A stretch of DNA of 39,893 nucleotides from Methanobacteriota archaeon (GCA_005878985.1 VBMA01000008.1:1-39893); one strand, 5' to 3'; shown: positions 23,737-31,912, counted from the first letter of the stretch. Notes: a model not told the origin generated them from the letters alone. Translations and numbers: made by a program.

Positions 23737-24482
23737 TGTCAGAGAAGGTGCTCGTCCGGCCCGCGCTGGACCCGGACGCGCGCGCCTCCACAGGGATTGC
23801 AGGGCTCGACGACATGCTCGAGGGTGGTTTCCCCATCGGGAGCCTGATCACCCTCGCGGGCCGGCCGGGGACGGGCAAGACGATCTTCGCCTCGCAATTC
23901 TTGTACCAAGGCGCCCGAGATGCGGCGGAGCCCGGGATGTACGTCTCCATGTTGGAGGGGCGCAAGGCATACTTCCGCAACATGGCCCGCCTCGGCCTCG
24001 ACCTCCCGCCGCTGGAGAAGAAGAACCTGTTCCGGTTCCTCGAGATGCCCACGCTGAGCGCGGAAGGCCTCCCCGCGATCTGGGAGGAAATCGTCCGGAA
24101 CATCGACGAGGCGGGGATCGTCCGCTTGGTCATCGACTCCTTCACCGCGATGTCCCAGGCCTTCGGGACCCAGGGGGACATCCGCGTGTTCACGCACATG
24201 CTCCTGGGGAAGATCATCGGCGGAGCCGGTTGCACGACGCTCATGATCACGGAGAGTGCGCCAGGTTTCCTCGGAGCCGAGATCCCGGACCCCGGGATGC
24301 AGGAGTTCATCGCGGACGGCGTCCTCCACTTCCACCTGGTGCCGGTGGCCGGGGATGCGCGGGTCCGTTACATCGAGATCACGAAGATGCGGGGGACGAA
24401 CCACCAAATGGGACCCATTCCAATCGACATCGGGAACCGCGGAATCTCGGTCAGGTCCATACACATCCCCGGGCGGAAGTAA
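23733..24482 (+). CDS. Single-domain KaiC-like ATPase
   Basis: This 249-aa RecA-superfamily ATPase has the KaiC entry motif (STGIAGLDDMLEGGFPIGS), Walker A GRPGTGKTIFAS (about 47-58) and Walker B RLVIDSFTA. The C-terminal part (EITKMRGTNHQMGPIPIDI) matches the KaiC pattern in which residues reach into the neighbouring subunit of a hexamer. The ATG overlaps the TGA of the GvpD-like gene (ATGA; a second ATG follows at once), so translation is coupled. Archaeal single-domain KaiC proteins act in signalling, including control of surface filaments, and this window has a pilus operon, but a direct link is not shown. Confidence 0.88.
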   Translation: MMSEKVLVRPALDPDARASTGIAGLDDMLEGGFPIGSLITLAGRPGTGKTIFASQFLYQGARDAAEPGMYVSMLEGRKAYFRNMARLGLDLPPLEKKNLFRFLEMPTLSAEGLPAIWEEIVRNIDEAGIVRLVIDSFTAMSQAFGTQGDIRVFTHMLLGKIIGGAGCTTLMITESAPGFLGAEIPDPGMQEFIADGVLHFHLVPVAGDARVRYIEITKMRGTNHQMGPIPIDIGNRGISVRSIHIPGRK

Positions 24483-24529
24483 CGGGCTGCCGTTTGGGGG
24501 GCGTGTGCGTGGTACATCTGGCCGGACCG

Positions 24530-24757
24530 ATGGGGCTGAAGGACAACAAGCTGTACCAGGCGGCCTACTGGAAGGCCTTCGAAGACTTCTTCGGGAAACA
24601 GAACTCGGCGGTCGTGAAGGCGATGATGCTCGCCAAGAACCCGAAGGCGGACACCGGCACGGCTGAGATCGATCGCGTCTGCTTCGGCCTGCGGCAGACG
24701 ATGGGATGGCTCGCGGAGGCGATCGAGAAAAGGGCCTTGTCGAGTCTCGGCCACTAG
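24530..24757 (+). CDS. Small hypothetical protein
   Basis: This is a 75-aa protein without recognisable domain, rich in helix-forming residues (LYQAAYWKAFEDFFGKQNSA and AEIDRVCFGLRQTMGWLAEA). It follows the KaiC-like gene by 47 nt on the same strand and probably belongs to that operon. The ATG at 24530 is used here. A GTG at 24509, 7 nt after a run of six G, is an alternative that adds seven residues. It may be a small partner of the KaiC-like ATPase, which is inference. Confidence 0.6.
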   Translation: MGLKDNKLYQAAYWKAFEDFFGKQNSAVVKAMMLAKNPKADTGTAEIDRVCFGLRQTMGWLAEAIEKRALSSLGH

Positions 24758-24793
24758 GAACGAGATCTGCCGGGAGCACCTAAATCGGGCTTG

Positions 24794-25327
24794 TTACTTG
24801 ATGGTGAAGCGCGCAACCACTTGGTTGTCCGTCTTCTCGATCGCGAGATCCGTCTGCAATAAGTTCTGGAACGCGGTCTTCAACAATCCCTCGTAGTAGA
24901 CGGACCACTTTGCGCCGGCGCTGTGCTTGAGGATGATCGTCCACTTGCCGGCTTCTACGTGTTCCTCGTACTCGAAGGCGCGGCCGTATCGCGACTGGAG
25001 CCGCGGATAGCCGATGACCATCGCCTGGAGGTTCACTTCCTTGAACCAGAATGTGATGAATTCCGGGATGAGATTCCGTCCCACCCATCGCCCCAGGTCG
25101 CCCGCCTCCTCGTCGGTCAGGCGGTCCATCATCCGCTCGATGAGGGAACTGGGCAGCGCGACGAGGCCGAACTTCTCCGCGAAGATGTCCCATTCGACGA
25201 GCCGTCGGATCGCCTTGTTCACGAGGAGATTCACGCTGACCCCCTCGCGGTCCCCGAACTTCCGCAGGAAGTCGTCGACGTCCCGCTCGATCCGGATCGT
25301 TCGAGTTACGCTGCTGCTCGGGGGCAA
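24794..25327 (-). CDS. Ribbon-helix-helix protein with conserved C-terminal domain, paralog 1
   Basis: This is a 177-aa protein. Residues about 7-46 (VTRTIRIERDVDDFLRKFG, then VSVNLLVNKAIRRLV) are a ribbon-helix-helix DNA-binding domain. The remaining 130 residues are not a family I recognise but are clearly shared with the neighbouring paralog (ITFWFKEV, YGRAFEYEE, ILKHSAGAKWSVYYE, NQVVARF). The start is TTG at 25327, supported by GGAGGAG 5-8 nt upstream. The C-terminal domain may sense a ligand. It is convergent with the small gene downstream of the KaiC-like ATPase. Confidence 0.8.
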   Translation of the reverse strand: MPPSSSVTRTIRIERDVDDFLRKFGDREGVSVNLLVNKAIRRLVEWDIFAEKFGLVALPSSLIERMMDRLTDEEAGDLGRWVGRNLIPEFITFWFKEVNLQAMVIGYPRLQSRYGRAFEYEEHVEAGKWTIILKHSAGAKWSVYYEGLLKTAFQNLLQTDLAIEKTDNQVVARFTIK

Positions 25328-25383
25328 CCCACTCCTCCGTCTAGGGAGCTAGCACGCGATGGAACGTAAAACTACCTAATCCT

Positions 25384-25920
25384 CTATTCGTACATCCGGA
25401 GGCGCACGACGACCTGGTTCTCCGATTTGTCGACCTTCACGTCTCGCCCGAGATGTTCTCGGAACGCGGTGCGGATTGCCTCTTCGTAGAACGTGGACCA
25501 CTTCGCGCCGCTCCCATGTTTGAGGATGATCGTGCGCCGGTCCCCCTCCTCGAGTTCTTCGAAAGCGAATGCGCGGCCGTACTTCGCCAACAACTTCGGG
25601 AAGCCTTCCAAGAGGGTCTCCGGCGTGACATCCTTGAACCAGAACGTGATGTACTCTTTGATGAGGTTCTTCCCCGCCCACACCCCGAGCTCGCGGGCTT
25701 CCTCGTCGCTGAGGCAGTCCATGAGCTTCACCAGCATGGCCGAGGGCAGCGTGATGAAGCCGAACTTCTCGCCGTAGGCGTCCCACTCGACGAACTTCCG
25801 AAGGGCCCGGTTGACGAGCGTGTTGACGCTGGTGTCCCCTTGTTCGGCGAGTTGCCGCAGCCGCTCGTCCGCGTCCTTTTCGATGCGGACCGACCTCGTG
25901 ACGCTCGCTTTTCCCGGCAT
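25384..25920 (-). CDS. Ribbon-helix-helix protein with conserved C-terminal domain, paralog 2
   Basis: This is a 178-aa paralog of the protein encoded just downstream, with the same architecture: an N-terminal ribbon-helix-helix (SVTRSVRIEKDADERLRQL, TSVNTLVNRALRKFVEW) and a shared C-terminal domain (YITFWFKDV, YGRAFAFEE, ILKHGSGAKWSTFYEE, NQVVVRL). The ATG at 25920 starts at the conserved domain; the longer frame from 26088 has no support. The gap between the two genes is 56 nt, and the downstream paralog has its own ribosome-binding site. Three phased GTTCTT repeats upstream are a candidate operator. Confidence 0.82.
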   Translation of the reverse strand: MPGKASVTRSVRIEKDADERLRQLAEQGDTSVNTLVNRALRKFVEWDAYGEKFGFITLPSAMLVKLMDCLSDEEARELGVWAGKNLIKEYITFWFKDVTPETLLEGFPKLLAKYGRAFAFEELEEGDRRTIILKHGSGAKWSTFYEEAIRTAFREHLGRDVKVDKSENQVVVRLRMYE

Positions 25921-25953
25921 AGGCCGTCCGTGCCTCAAGCGTTCTGAGGCATC

Positions 25954-25978
25954 GTTCTTTGTGTTCTTAGATGTTCTT
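25954..25978. promoter_or_regulatory. Three phased GTTCTT direct repeats, candidate RHH operator
   Basis: GTTCTT occurs at 25954, 25963 and 25973, spaced 9 and 10 nt, about one helical turn. A near match (GTTCTG) lies at 25941. The cluster is 34-58 nt upstream of the paralog 2 start, the right place for autoregulation by a ribbon-helix-helix protein that binds tandem sites. Confidence 0.5.
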
Positions 25979-26081
25979 TTGCAGTCGCGTCGATGGCCGG
26001 CGACACAGACTAGCACGCCTGTCACGGTCCGAAACGTACCCCTCTTGACCCTCGCCGCCCCACCGGGTCCGGAGAACGAAG

Positions 26082-27074
26082 ATGGCACTCGGGATTGTCA
26101 AGGGCATCAAGGAACGTCGGCCCCGGTCCCCGTCGGGCCGTCCACGGTTCCGTCGGACGCTCTTCGAACCTCTTCCAATGACCGGGTCGGGAGCGACCCT
26201 TCGCGCGCGTCCGGACGGAGGCGGGATCTTCGGGGGTTCCCGACCTCTCATCGACGATCGCGAGCCGGGTGGGCACCTGGCTCCGGGCGATGTCCGGACC
26301 CGAAGCATCGTGGTCCTGCTCCCGGCCCTCAACGAGGCGATGGCCGTGGGCTCCGTGATCGAACGGATCCCGATGGAAGCGCTCCGGGGTGCCGGCTACG
26401 ACGTGTTCGTCTGGGTCGTGGACGGGCGGTCCGTGGATGCGACCCCAGAGGTCGCGAAGGAACGCGGGGCCAGCATCTACGTCCAGCAGGGCGCCGGAAA
26501 AGGGAACGGGGTCCGCCAGGCGCTCGATCACCTGATGAACGATCGCAGCCGCCAGAACATCGCCGCACCGCGGGTGTACGTCATGCTCGATGCCGATGGG
26601 ACGTATCCTCCGGAAGCGATCCCCGAGTTCGTCGAGGCCCTCGAATCCGGTTGCGACGTCGTCGCCGGGTCTCGGTTGCGCGGCCGGATCGAAGACGGCG
26701 CGCTCACGTCGCTGAATCGCCTCGGTAACCAGGCGCTGAGCGGCCTCGCCGCATTCCTGTTCGGATTCCCGATCAGCGACGTCTGCACGGGGATGTGGGC
26801 GTTCCGCGAAGACTGTCTCCAGCGGTTCCGACTCGCGGCCGAGAGCTTCGACCTCGAGGCGGACATCTTTGCCTCGGCCTGTGAGGTCGGCGCGCGGCTG
26901 CGGGAGCTCCCCGTCGACTACGCGTGCCGGATTGGGGAAGCCAAGTTGGTTCCACTCCGGACCGGGCTCCTCATCGCATGGCGCCTTCTCATGAAGCGAT
27001 TGAACGCGCGAGCAATCGTCGGACCGGACCGTCGCAATCTGCCGGCCCAAGCGGGGAGGGCGGTCGATCAATGA
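26082..27074 (+). CDS. Family 2 glycosyltransferase (dolichol-phosphate-mannose-synthase-like)
   Basis: This is a 330-aa protein. After a long, basic and probably disordered N-terminal stretch of about 70 residues, a GT-A domain begins with VVLLPALNEAMAVGSVIERI, continues with VVDGRSVDATPEVA and reaches the DxD metal-binding motif in VMLDADGTYPPEA. A GMWAFR stretch and a helix near the C-terminus fit the DPM-synthase-like class that transfers sugars to polyprenyl phosphates at the membrane. No clear C-terminal membrane span is seen. The start at 26082 has GGAG 9 nt upstream; a start at 26178 would remove much of the extension. It overlaps the next gene by 4 nt (ATGA). Confidence 0.85.
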   Translation: MALGIVKGIKERRPRSPSGRPRFRRTLFEPLPMTGSGATLRARPDGGGIFGGSRPLIDDREPGGHLAPGDVRTRSIVVLLPALNEAMAVGSVIERIPMEALRGAGYDVFVWVVDGRSVDATPEVAKERGASIYVQQGAGKGNGVRQALDHLMNDRSRQNIAAPRVYVMLDADGTYPPEAIPEFVEALESGCDVVAGSRLRGRIEDGALTSLNRLGNQALSGLAAFLFGFPISDVCTGMWAFREDCLQRFRLAAESFDLEADIFASACEVGARLRELPVDYACRIGEAKLVPLRTGLLIAWRLLMKRLNARAIVGPDRRNLPAQAGRAVDQ

Positions 27075-27232
27075 CAGTCACGGCGGTGGAACTGGATCTC
27101 GGCAACGCGGCTGACTTCCGCTTCCCGGTCGCGAGGACGCGAATCGTCGCCGCCAAGTTCGACTGCGGTTGCGAGTGGCGTCTGCTCGGCGATGGCGTGA
27201 TGAAAGTACGATGCCGCGACCACGTCGAGTAG
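27071..27232 (+). CDS. Small Cys-containing protein
   Basis: This 53-aa protein is translationally coupled to the glycosyltransferase gene by an ATGA overlap. It has a CGC pair and a later C-x2-H (FDCGCEW, VRCRDHVE), which could bind one zinc ion. I do not recognise the family. The overlap makes it very likely to be a real gene. Confidence 0.65.
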   Translation: MTVTAVELDLGNAADFRFPVARTRIVAAKFDCGCEWRLLGDGVMKVRCRDHVE

Positions 27233-27310
27233 GCCGTCGCTCGGAGATCCTCGGCTGTTCGCGGGCGGCGTGATCGCGACCTTCAAACCGCCGAGGCCGT
27301 TCCCCCACCC

Positions 27311-27643
27311 ATGACGGGATTCCCGGACTTCATCCGAAAGTTGCCGGAGGCCGAGACGTCGTTGCACGGCGTAACGCTGTGGCTGCTCCAAGGGCGAGCC
27401 GGTTCCGCGACCTTGTTCCAGGCCCGAGAGGATTCGTCGGTCCCGGAGCACAGCCACGGCGCGCAATGGGGGATCGTCGTCGAGGGCGAGATGCGTCTCA
27501 CGATCGACAAGGCCACCCAGACGTGTCGCCGCGGCGACGAATACTTTGTCCCCGCGGGAGTGGCCCACTCCGCCTCCTTTAAGGCGGGGTTTCGTGCGAT
27601 CGACTTCTTCGACGATCCGAATCGATATCGGCCGAGGACATGA
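27311..27643 (+). CDS. Cupin-domain protein
   Basis: This is a 110-aa single-domain cupin. Motif 1 is PEHSHGAQWGIVVEGEM, supplying two His and the Glu metal ligand, and motif 2 is GDEYFVPAGVAHSA with its His. Small cupins of this type are metal-binding enzymes or sugar/ligand-binding proteins; the substrate is not readable. It is on the same strand as the glycosyltransferase gene, 78 nt after the small Cys protein, and could be part of the same unit. Confidence 0.85.
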   Translation: MTGFPDFIRKLPEAETSLHGVTLWLLQGRAGSATLFQAREDSSVPEHSHGAQWGIVVEGEMRLTIDKATQTCRRGDEYFVPAGVAHSASFKAGFRAIDFFDDPNRYRPRT

Positions 27644-27707
27644 TTCGCCCGCAGCCCGAGTGACGTCCGTCCGGCGGCGGTCCTTTGTCAACTCGCCGCC
27701 GCGACCA

Positions 27708-27718
27708 AATCTATTAAT
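27708..27718 (+). promoter_or_regulatory. TATA box for membrane protein with charged tail
   Basis: AATCTATTAAT ends 56 nt before the ATG at 27774. Confidence 0.55.
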
Positions 27719-27773
27719 ACGATTCAGGCCGGTCGCAACACGTCAGACAAAGGTCCGACTGACCTTGCTAGGG

Positions 27774-28922
27774 ATGGGAATGGGACTACTCCGATGGCTC
27801 CTCTGGCCCCGGCGCGCCAGGGACGAGGAGGAGGACGAACCGCCCCGCCGACGGCGGAAGACCAAGACACGGGTCCGGTCGCACACGCCGGGCGTGTACC
27901 GCATCGAGGTCGACAACGAGGCCGGTCGCTTCCATCGGGAAGGACCGCCGTTCTCGTTCTGGTCCTCCTCGCGCGTCATCCTGATCCTCTCGTTCCTGCT
28001 CTGGTGGATCCAGCCCGCCGGACCGATGATCGCCGGGTACGTCGGAGGTCGCCGCGCGGGTTCTCCGATCAAGGGCGTCATCGCGGCCCTCATGCCGATC
28101 TTCGCGATCTACATCGCCAACCTGGCGTATGCGCACAACTTCGCGGCGCATCAGATCGACTTCGTCGCATCCTTGCCGATGGTCGTCAGCGACGGGGCCG
28201 CGAGCATCCTGCCGTTCCTCGCGCCGTACAAGGACTTCATGATCGCGTACATGCGGGGCTTCGTCGAAGCCCTGACCTCGACCTTCGGGATGGGGACGAA
28301 CGGATACCTGATGGTCGTCATCTTCGCCTACATCGGCGGCCTGATCGCGGAGCAGACCCGACGCGAGATGGGATCCCGTTCCGGATCCGGGAGCTCGCTG
28401 GGCGTCAACCTGGTCCAGCCGATCCTCGGCGGTCGGCCCTACATCGACCAGGAGGAAGAGGCGTACGACGAGGACGAAGAGGTCCATCGCTCGCGGCATC
28501 CCGTCCACGCGCGCGCCCACGGACACCCGGTGCCGATCGGAGCGTCGGCGCGGGCCCGCCATCGTCGCGGCCACGCGGATTACCTGGAGTTCCTCCGCAA
28601 GATCCCTGCGGAAGTCGGTGTGTCCGGCGGATATCGGCTGACCCGACCCCGGCACCTGGACGAGGAGGACGCGGAGGATGGCGACGAGGAGGGCGAAGAG
28701 ATCGTGGCCACCCGGACGCATCGCGCTTCCCATACACACGCGACGGAGCGGCGCGAGCATCGCCGTCCCGCGCACGCCCGCGAGGCCGAGGACGAGGACG
28801 AAGAGACCGAATCCCCTGAGCCGCCCGCCCGCGCGCCGCGAATCCGCACCCAGGCGGAGGAGCGCGCGATCCAGCGTTTCGTCGAGCGCGCGCTGAAGAA
28901 CTACGATCACTCGAAGCTCTGA
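27774..28922 (+). CDS. Membrane protein with long His/Arg/acidic C-terminal tail
   Basis: This is a 382-aa protein. The N-terminus is basic and acidic (RRARDEEEDEPPRRRRKTK), followed by three or four hydrophobic segments between about residues 65 and 200 (VILILSFLLWWI, GPMIAGYVGG, IAALMPIFAIYIANL, YLMVVIFAYIGGLIA). The GPMIAGYVGGRRAGSP segment recalls small archaeal membrane families with GGYVAGR-like repeats. The last 170 residues are low complexity, alternating acidic runs (EEEAYDEDEE) with His/Arg/Ala-rich stretches, and end in a helical basic region. The tail is probably disordered and cytoplasmic. The ATG at 27774 is followed by another in-frame ATG at 27780. Function is unknown. Confidence 0.75.
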   Translation: MGMGLLRWLLWPRRARDEEEDEPPRRRRKTKTRVRSHTPGVYRIEVDNEAGRFHREGPPFSFWSSSRVILILSFLLWWIQPAGPMIAGYVGGRRAGSPIKGVIAALMPIFAIYIANLAYAHNFAAHQIDFVASLPMVVSDGAASILPFLAPYKDFMIAYMRGFVEALTSTFGMGTNGYLMVVIFAYIGGLIAEQTRREMGSRSGSGSSLGVNLVQPILGGRPYIDQEEEAYDEDEEVHRSRHPVHARAHGHPVPIGASARARHRRGHADYLEFLRKIPAEVGVSGGYRLTRPRHLDEEDAEDGDEEGEEIVATRTHRASHTHATERREHRRPAHAREAEDEDEETESPEPPARAPRIRTQAEERAIQRFVERALKNYDHSKL

Positions 28923-28930
28923 CCGCGCAA

Positions 28931-28940
28931 CCTTTTTATC
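28931..28940 (+). promoter_or_regulatory. TATA box for TFS gene
   Basis: CCTTTTTATC lies about 29-38 nt before the ATG at 28969, consistent with a leaderless or very short-leader transcript. Confidence 0.6.
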
Positions 28941-28968
28941 GCACGCCCCTTTGGCATGTCCGTCCCTC

Positions 28969-29283
28969 ATGTTCTGTCCGAAATGCAGCTCGCTCCTTTT
29001 CCCGGCGAACGGGAAGGTGCACTGCAATTCGTGTGGGTACGAGCGTTCTCTCTCCGGGAAAGACGCGACCGTCACCCGCGTCGCGCGACCGGGGAAAGAG
29101 AAGCCCGCCGACACCCTCGTCCTCGATGAGATCACGGAGACGCTGCCGAAGACGCGCGTCGAGTGTCCGAAGTGCGGGCACTACGAGGCCTTCTGGGTCA
29201 TGCGCCAGACGCGCGCGGCGGACGAGCCGACCACGCGGATCTATCGGTGCGTGAAGTGCCAGCATACGTGGCGCGAGTACTGA
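28969..29283 (+). CDS. tfs: Transcription factor S (TFIIS/Rpb9-like)
   Basis: This 104-aa protein is the archaeal factor that rescues backtracked RNA polymerase by stimulating transcript cleavage. The N-terminal zinc ribbon is MFCPKCSSLLF...CNSCGYE. The C-terminal ribbon is CPKCGHYEAFWVMRQTR...CVKCQHTWREY and carries the acidic Asp-Glu pair in RAADEPTTRIYRC needed for cleavage, so it is a TFS rather than a pure Rpb9. The length is normal for the family. The start at 28969 begins the conserved MFCPKC sequence and fits the TATA box. It is 74 nt upstream of the PCNA gene. Confidence 0.95.
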   Translation: MFCPKCSSLLFPANGKVHCNSCGYERSLSGKDATVTRVARPGKEKPADTLVLDEITETLPKTRVECPKCGHYEAFWVMRQTRAADEPTTRIYRCVKCQHTWREY

Positions 29284-29308
29284 GTTCCTGCGACGTCGTC
29301 CGGGAACC

Positions 29309-29316
29309 TTTATAAC
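29309..29316 (+). promoter_or_regulatory. TATA box for PCNA gene
   Basis: TTTATAAC lies 42-49 nt before the TTG start; GGGGGAG at 29345-29351 then provides a ribosome-binding site. Confidence 0.6.
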
Positions 29317-29357
29317 AGCCCACCTGATTTCCCGCCGAAATTCTGGGGGAGCGTTGT

Positions 29358-30095
29358 TTGTTCGAGGGGAAGGTCAAAGCCGATGTTCTCCGGGAGGTCG
29401 TCGACGTCGTGTCGACCCTCGTGGACGAGGCGAAGTTCAACGTGGGGAAGGATTCCGTCACGGTCAAGGCGGTCGATCCGGCCCACGTTGCGATGGTCGA
29501 CTTGACGTTGGACCGCGGCGCGTTTGAGGCCTACAAGGCGGACGAGGGCGAGCTGGGGATCGACATGGACAAGATGAAGGAGATCCTGCGGCTCGCGAAG
29601 GCCGGGGAGACGATCGCCATGCGACACGACGAGGACAAGAACCGCCTCGTGGTGACGGTCGGGAACACGACCCGGCGGATGGCCCTCGTGGACACCGCGG
29701 GGATGAGCGACCCGAAGGTCCCGAGCCTGAACCTGCCCGCGAAGGTCGTCGTCCGGACGGACGAGCTGCGACAGGCCATCCGGGCGTCGGAGAGTATCAG
29801 CGACCACATCGCGCTCAAGGCCTCGCCGGAAGGATTCGAGGTCGTCTCGGAAGGTGACACGGACAACGTGTCGCACATGGTGCCGAAGGACCTGCTCGAG
29901 GAGATCCAGGCCAAAGAGGCCGTGCGGTCTCTTTTCCCGCTGGACTACTTCTCGAACATGGTGAAGGCGATCAGCTCCGCGCCGAACGTGACCCTGTACC
30001 TCGGGTCCGACTATCCGGTCAAGATGGAGTTCAAGATCGCGGGCGGGAAGGGCGAAGTGAAGTTTCTCTTGGCACCAAGAATAGAATCGGAATGA
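29358..30095 (+). CDS. pcn: DNA polymerase sliding clamp PCNA
   Basis: This 245-aa protein has the normal length of a PCNA monomer, which forms a trimeric ring holding replicative polymerases on DNA. Two clamp-fold repeats are visible: the first begins MFEGKVKADVLREVVDVVS, and the second includes RTDELRQAIRASESISDHI and ends GGKGEVKFLLAPRIESE, the typical conserved C-terminus. The start is TTG, with GGGGGAG about 6 nt upstream; no ATG fits the conserved N-terminus. It has its own promoter and lies downstream of TFS. Confidence 0.95.
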   Translation: MFEGKVKADVLREVVDVVSTLVDEAKFNVGKDSVTVKAVDPAHVAMVDLTLDRGAFEAYKADEGELGIDMDKMKEILRLAKAGETIAMRHDEDKNRLVVTVGNTTRRMALVDTAGMSDPKVPSLNLPAKVVVRTDELRQAIRASESISDHIALKASPEGFEVVSEGDTDNVSHMVPKDLLEEIQAKEAVRSLFPLDYFSNMVKAISSAPNVTLYLGSDYPVKMEFKIAGGKGEVKFLLAPRIESE

Positions 30096-30179
30096 ATGTT
30101 CCAGCTCATACGATTCTCCCCGAGTCATGGCACATCGAAATCGCTTCTCCCGGTCGCGGCATCAGAGGGACCTTGTTTC

Positions 30180-30473
30180 ATGGAGCTTCACGACAGAGCC
30201 GCACAGCGTGCGGTTGAGGCTCTGGCTCCTTATCTTGTTGTGAAGCAAGCTGAGGCACACCTTCTCCTAGACGTTCGACGCCTCAAGGCTCAAGGCAAGC
30301 AAGGGGTGACCGAATGGTTTCACGCGAACCGTTGGCGGGACTCGGTGAGAATGCGAAAGCGATGCTACACGGTGGCCCAAATTGCTACATTCGATCGAAT
30401 TCACCAAACCGTACAGGCTTTGCACTCGTCAGTGCCGGAATGGCCAGACCTGGATTCATGGCGAGGTGGCTAA
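30180..30473 (+). pseudogene. Probable C-terminal fragment of a LAGLIDADG-type endonuclease
   Basis: This 97-aa frame resembles the C-terminal part of LAGLIDADG-family proteins: ALAPYLVVKQAEAHLLLDV corresponds to the common PYLxVKxxQAxLxL helix, followed by MRKRCYTVAQIATFDRIH, like the usual late helix. The catalytic LAGLIDADG motif itself is absent, and nothing upstream (30096-30179, between PCNA and this ATG) restores it in any frame I read. It is therefore either a broken homing endonuclease or a small stand-alone derivative. Its base composition looks less GC-biased than its neighbours, which fits transfer. The frame is open from 30096, right after the PCNA stop, and no clear promoter is seen. 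Confidence 0.5.
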
Positions 30474-30608
30474 GCCGTCGCAGGTCACCGAACCGATGTA
30501 GAGCCTCGGCCGCCGTTCAATCGCTAGCAGGCGAACGCTTGGCGCCTCGAGATCCTATAGAACGGTTTCCGTCCCTTCGGGTTGCCGGCGAGTCGGAGCA
30601 AATTCGTC

Positions 30609-31856
30609 TCAGACGCCGAACGCAATTCGCATGATCGCGTAAGCGGCGACTCCGACCCCCGCGGACGCGGGAATCGTGATGATCCACGCCCAGAAGATCC
30701 TCCGGGCGACACCCCATCGGACCGCGGACAAGCGCTTCGTCGCGCCGACTCCCATGATCGCGGAGGCGATCACGTGGGTCGTGCTCACCGGGATCCCAGC
30801 CAGCGCGCTGCTCGCGAGCGCGATGCCTCCCCCGGTCTCGGCGGAGAAGCCTTGCCAGGGTCGTAGATGCGTCACCCGCTGAGACATCGTACGCACGATA
30901 CGCCAGCCGCCAAAGAATGTCCCGAGCGAGATGGAGGCATGGGCACCAACGATGACCCAGAACGGGACCGCGAACTCGCCCGACGGGGGACCCCAGGGAG
31001 GTCCGATCGCCGCGACGACGAGGATGAGGGTGATGATCCCCATCCCTTTCTGAGCGTCGTTCGTCCCGTGCGTCACGCTGTAGAAGAAGCTCGAGACGAG
31101 TTGCAGGCGCTTGAACTCGTGGTTCACCCTCGTCGGGGTGTGTCGGCGGAACAGGCGGATGACCACGAGCGCGAGGCCGAACGCGAACGTGAGCCCGACG
31201 AGCGGCGCGGCGACCATGTACACCACGATTTGGACGAGCCCTTTGAGGAGGATTTTTCCAAGGACGACGGCCGGGAGGAGTCCCGTGAGCAGACCGGCCA
31301 GGATCGTCGTCCCGAGCGTCGGCCGGTGCCTCCGGATGATGACGTCATAGGCGAAGAACGATGCGGCCCCGAGCACGAACGCCATCCCCGTCACGAAGAG
31401 GAAGAGGAGCATGTTCGTCGTGCTCGGGAGGAGGATCGACCCCGGTCCGGCCGCGAGCCCGGCCGAGCCGATGATGCCACCGATGAGCGCATGGCTGCTC
31501 GACGTCGGGAGGCCCCACAGCCACGTGACCAGGTCCCACACAATCGCGCCGACGACGCCCCCCATGATGATGGCTATCGAATGGTGGAACGCGGCCTCGC
31601 CCAGCGGCAGGGCATTCACCCCGAGGATGTTCGTGTCGATGATCCCCTTGCCGATCGTTTCCGCGATTGCATTCGTGATGAAGACCATCCCGACGAAGTT
31701 GCCGGCCGCCGCCATGGCCACCGCCTTCGTCGGCGTGAGGACTTTCGTCGCGACAATCGTCGCGATCGCGTTCGCGGCGTCATGGAACCCGTTGAAGAAG
31801 TCGAACAGGAAGACGACGAGGATCGCGACGATGAGGATCGTGAAGAGATCCGCCAT
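30609..31856 (-). CDS. pit: PiT-family inorganic phosphate transporter
   Basis: This 415-aa integral membrane protein takes up phosphate by cation symport. It has about ten hydrophobic segments and the duplicated PiT signature: an N-terminal GFHDAANAIATIVATKVL and a second one around THGTNDAQKGMGIITL. Further typical stretches are LPTSSSHALIGG and IPVSTTHVIASAIMG. The ATG at 31856 begins close to the first hydrophobic segment; a GTG at 31916 overlapping the upstream gene's stop would add 20 basic residues. It follows the DUF47/PhoU-like gene as a two-gene operon, the usual pairing for this family. Confidence 0.93.
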   Translation of the reverse strand: MADLFTILIVAILVVFLFDFFNGFHDAANAIATIVATKVLTPTKAVAMAAAGNFVGMVFITNAIAETIGKGIIDTNILGVNALPLGEAAFHHSIAIIMGGVVGAIVWDLVTWLWGLPTSSSHALIGGIIGSAGLAAGPGSILLPSTTNMLLFLFVTGMAFVLGAASFFAYDVIIRRHRPTLGTTILAGLLTGLLPAVVLGKILLKGLVQIVVYMVAAPLVGLTFAFGLALVVIRLFRRHTPTRVNHEFKRLQLVSSFFYSVTHGTNDAQKGMGIITLILVVAAIGPPWGPPSGEFAVPFWVIVGAHASISLGTFFGGWRIVRTMSQRVTHLRPWQGFSAETGGGIALASSALAGIPVSTTHVIASAIMGVGATKRLSAVRWGVARRIFWAWIITIPASAGVGVAAYAIMRIAFGV

Positions 31857-31912
31857 TCCCAGTCCGTGCCTCCGCGCGTCCCTCCATCCCGCCGCGAGAG
31901 ACCTCCGGCGGC

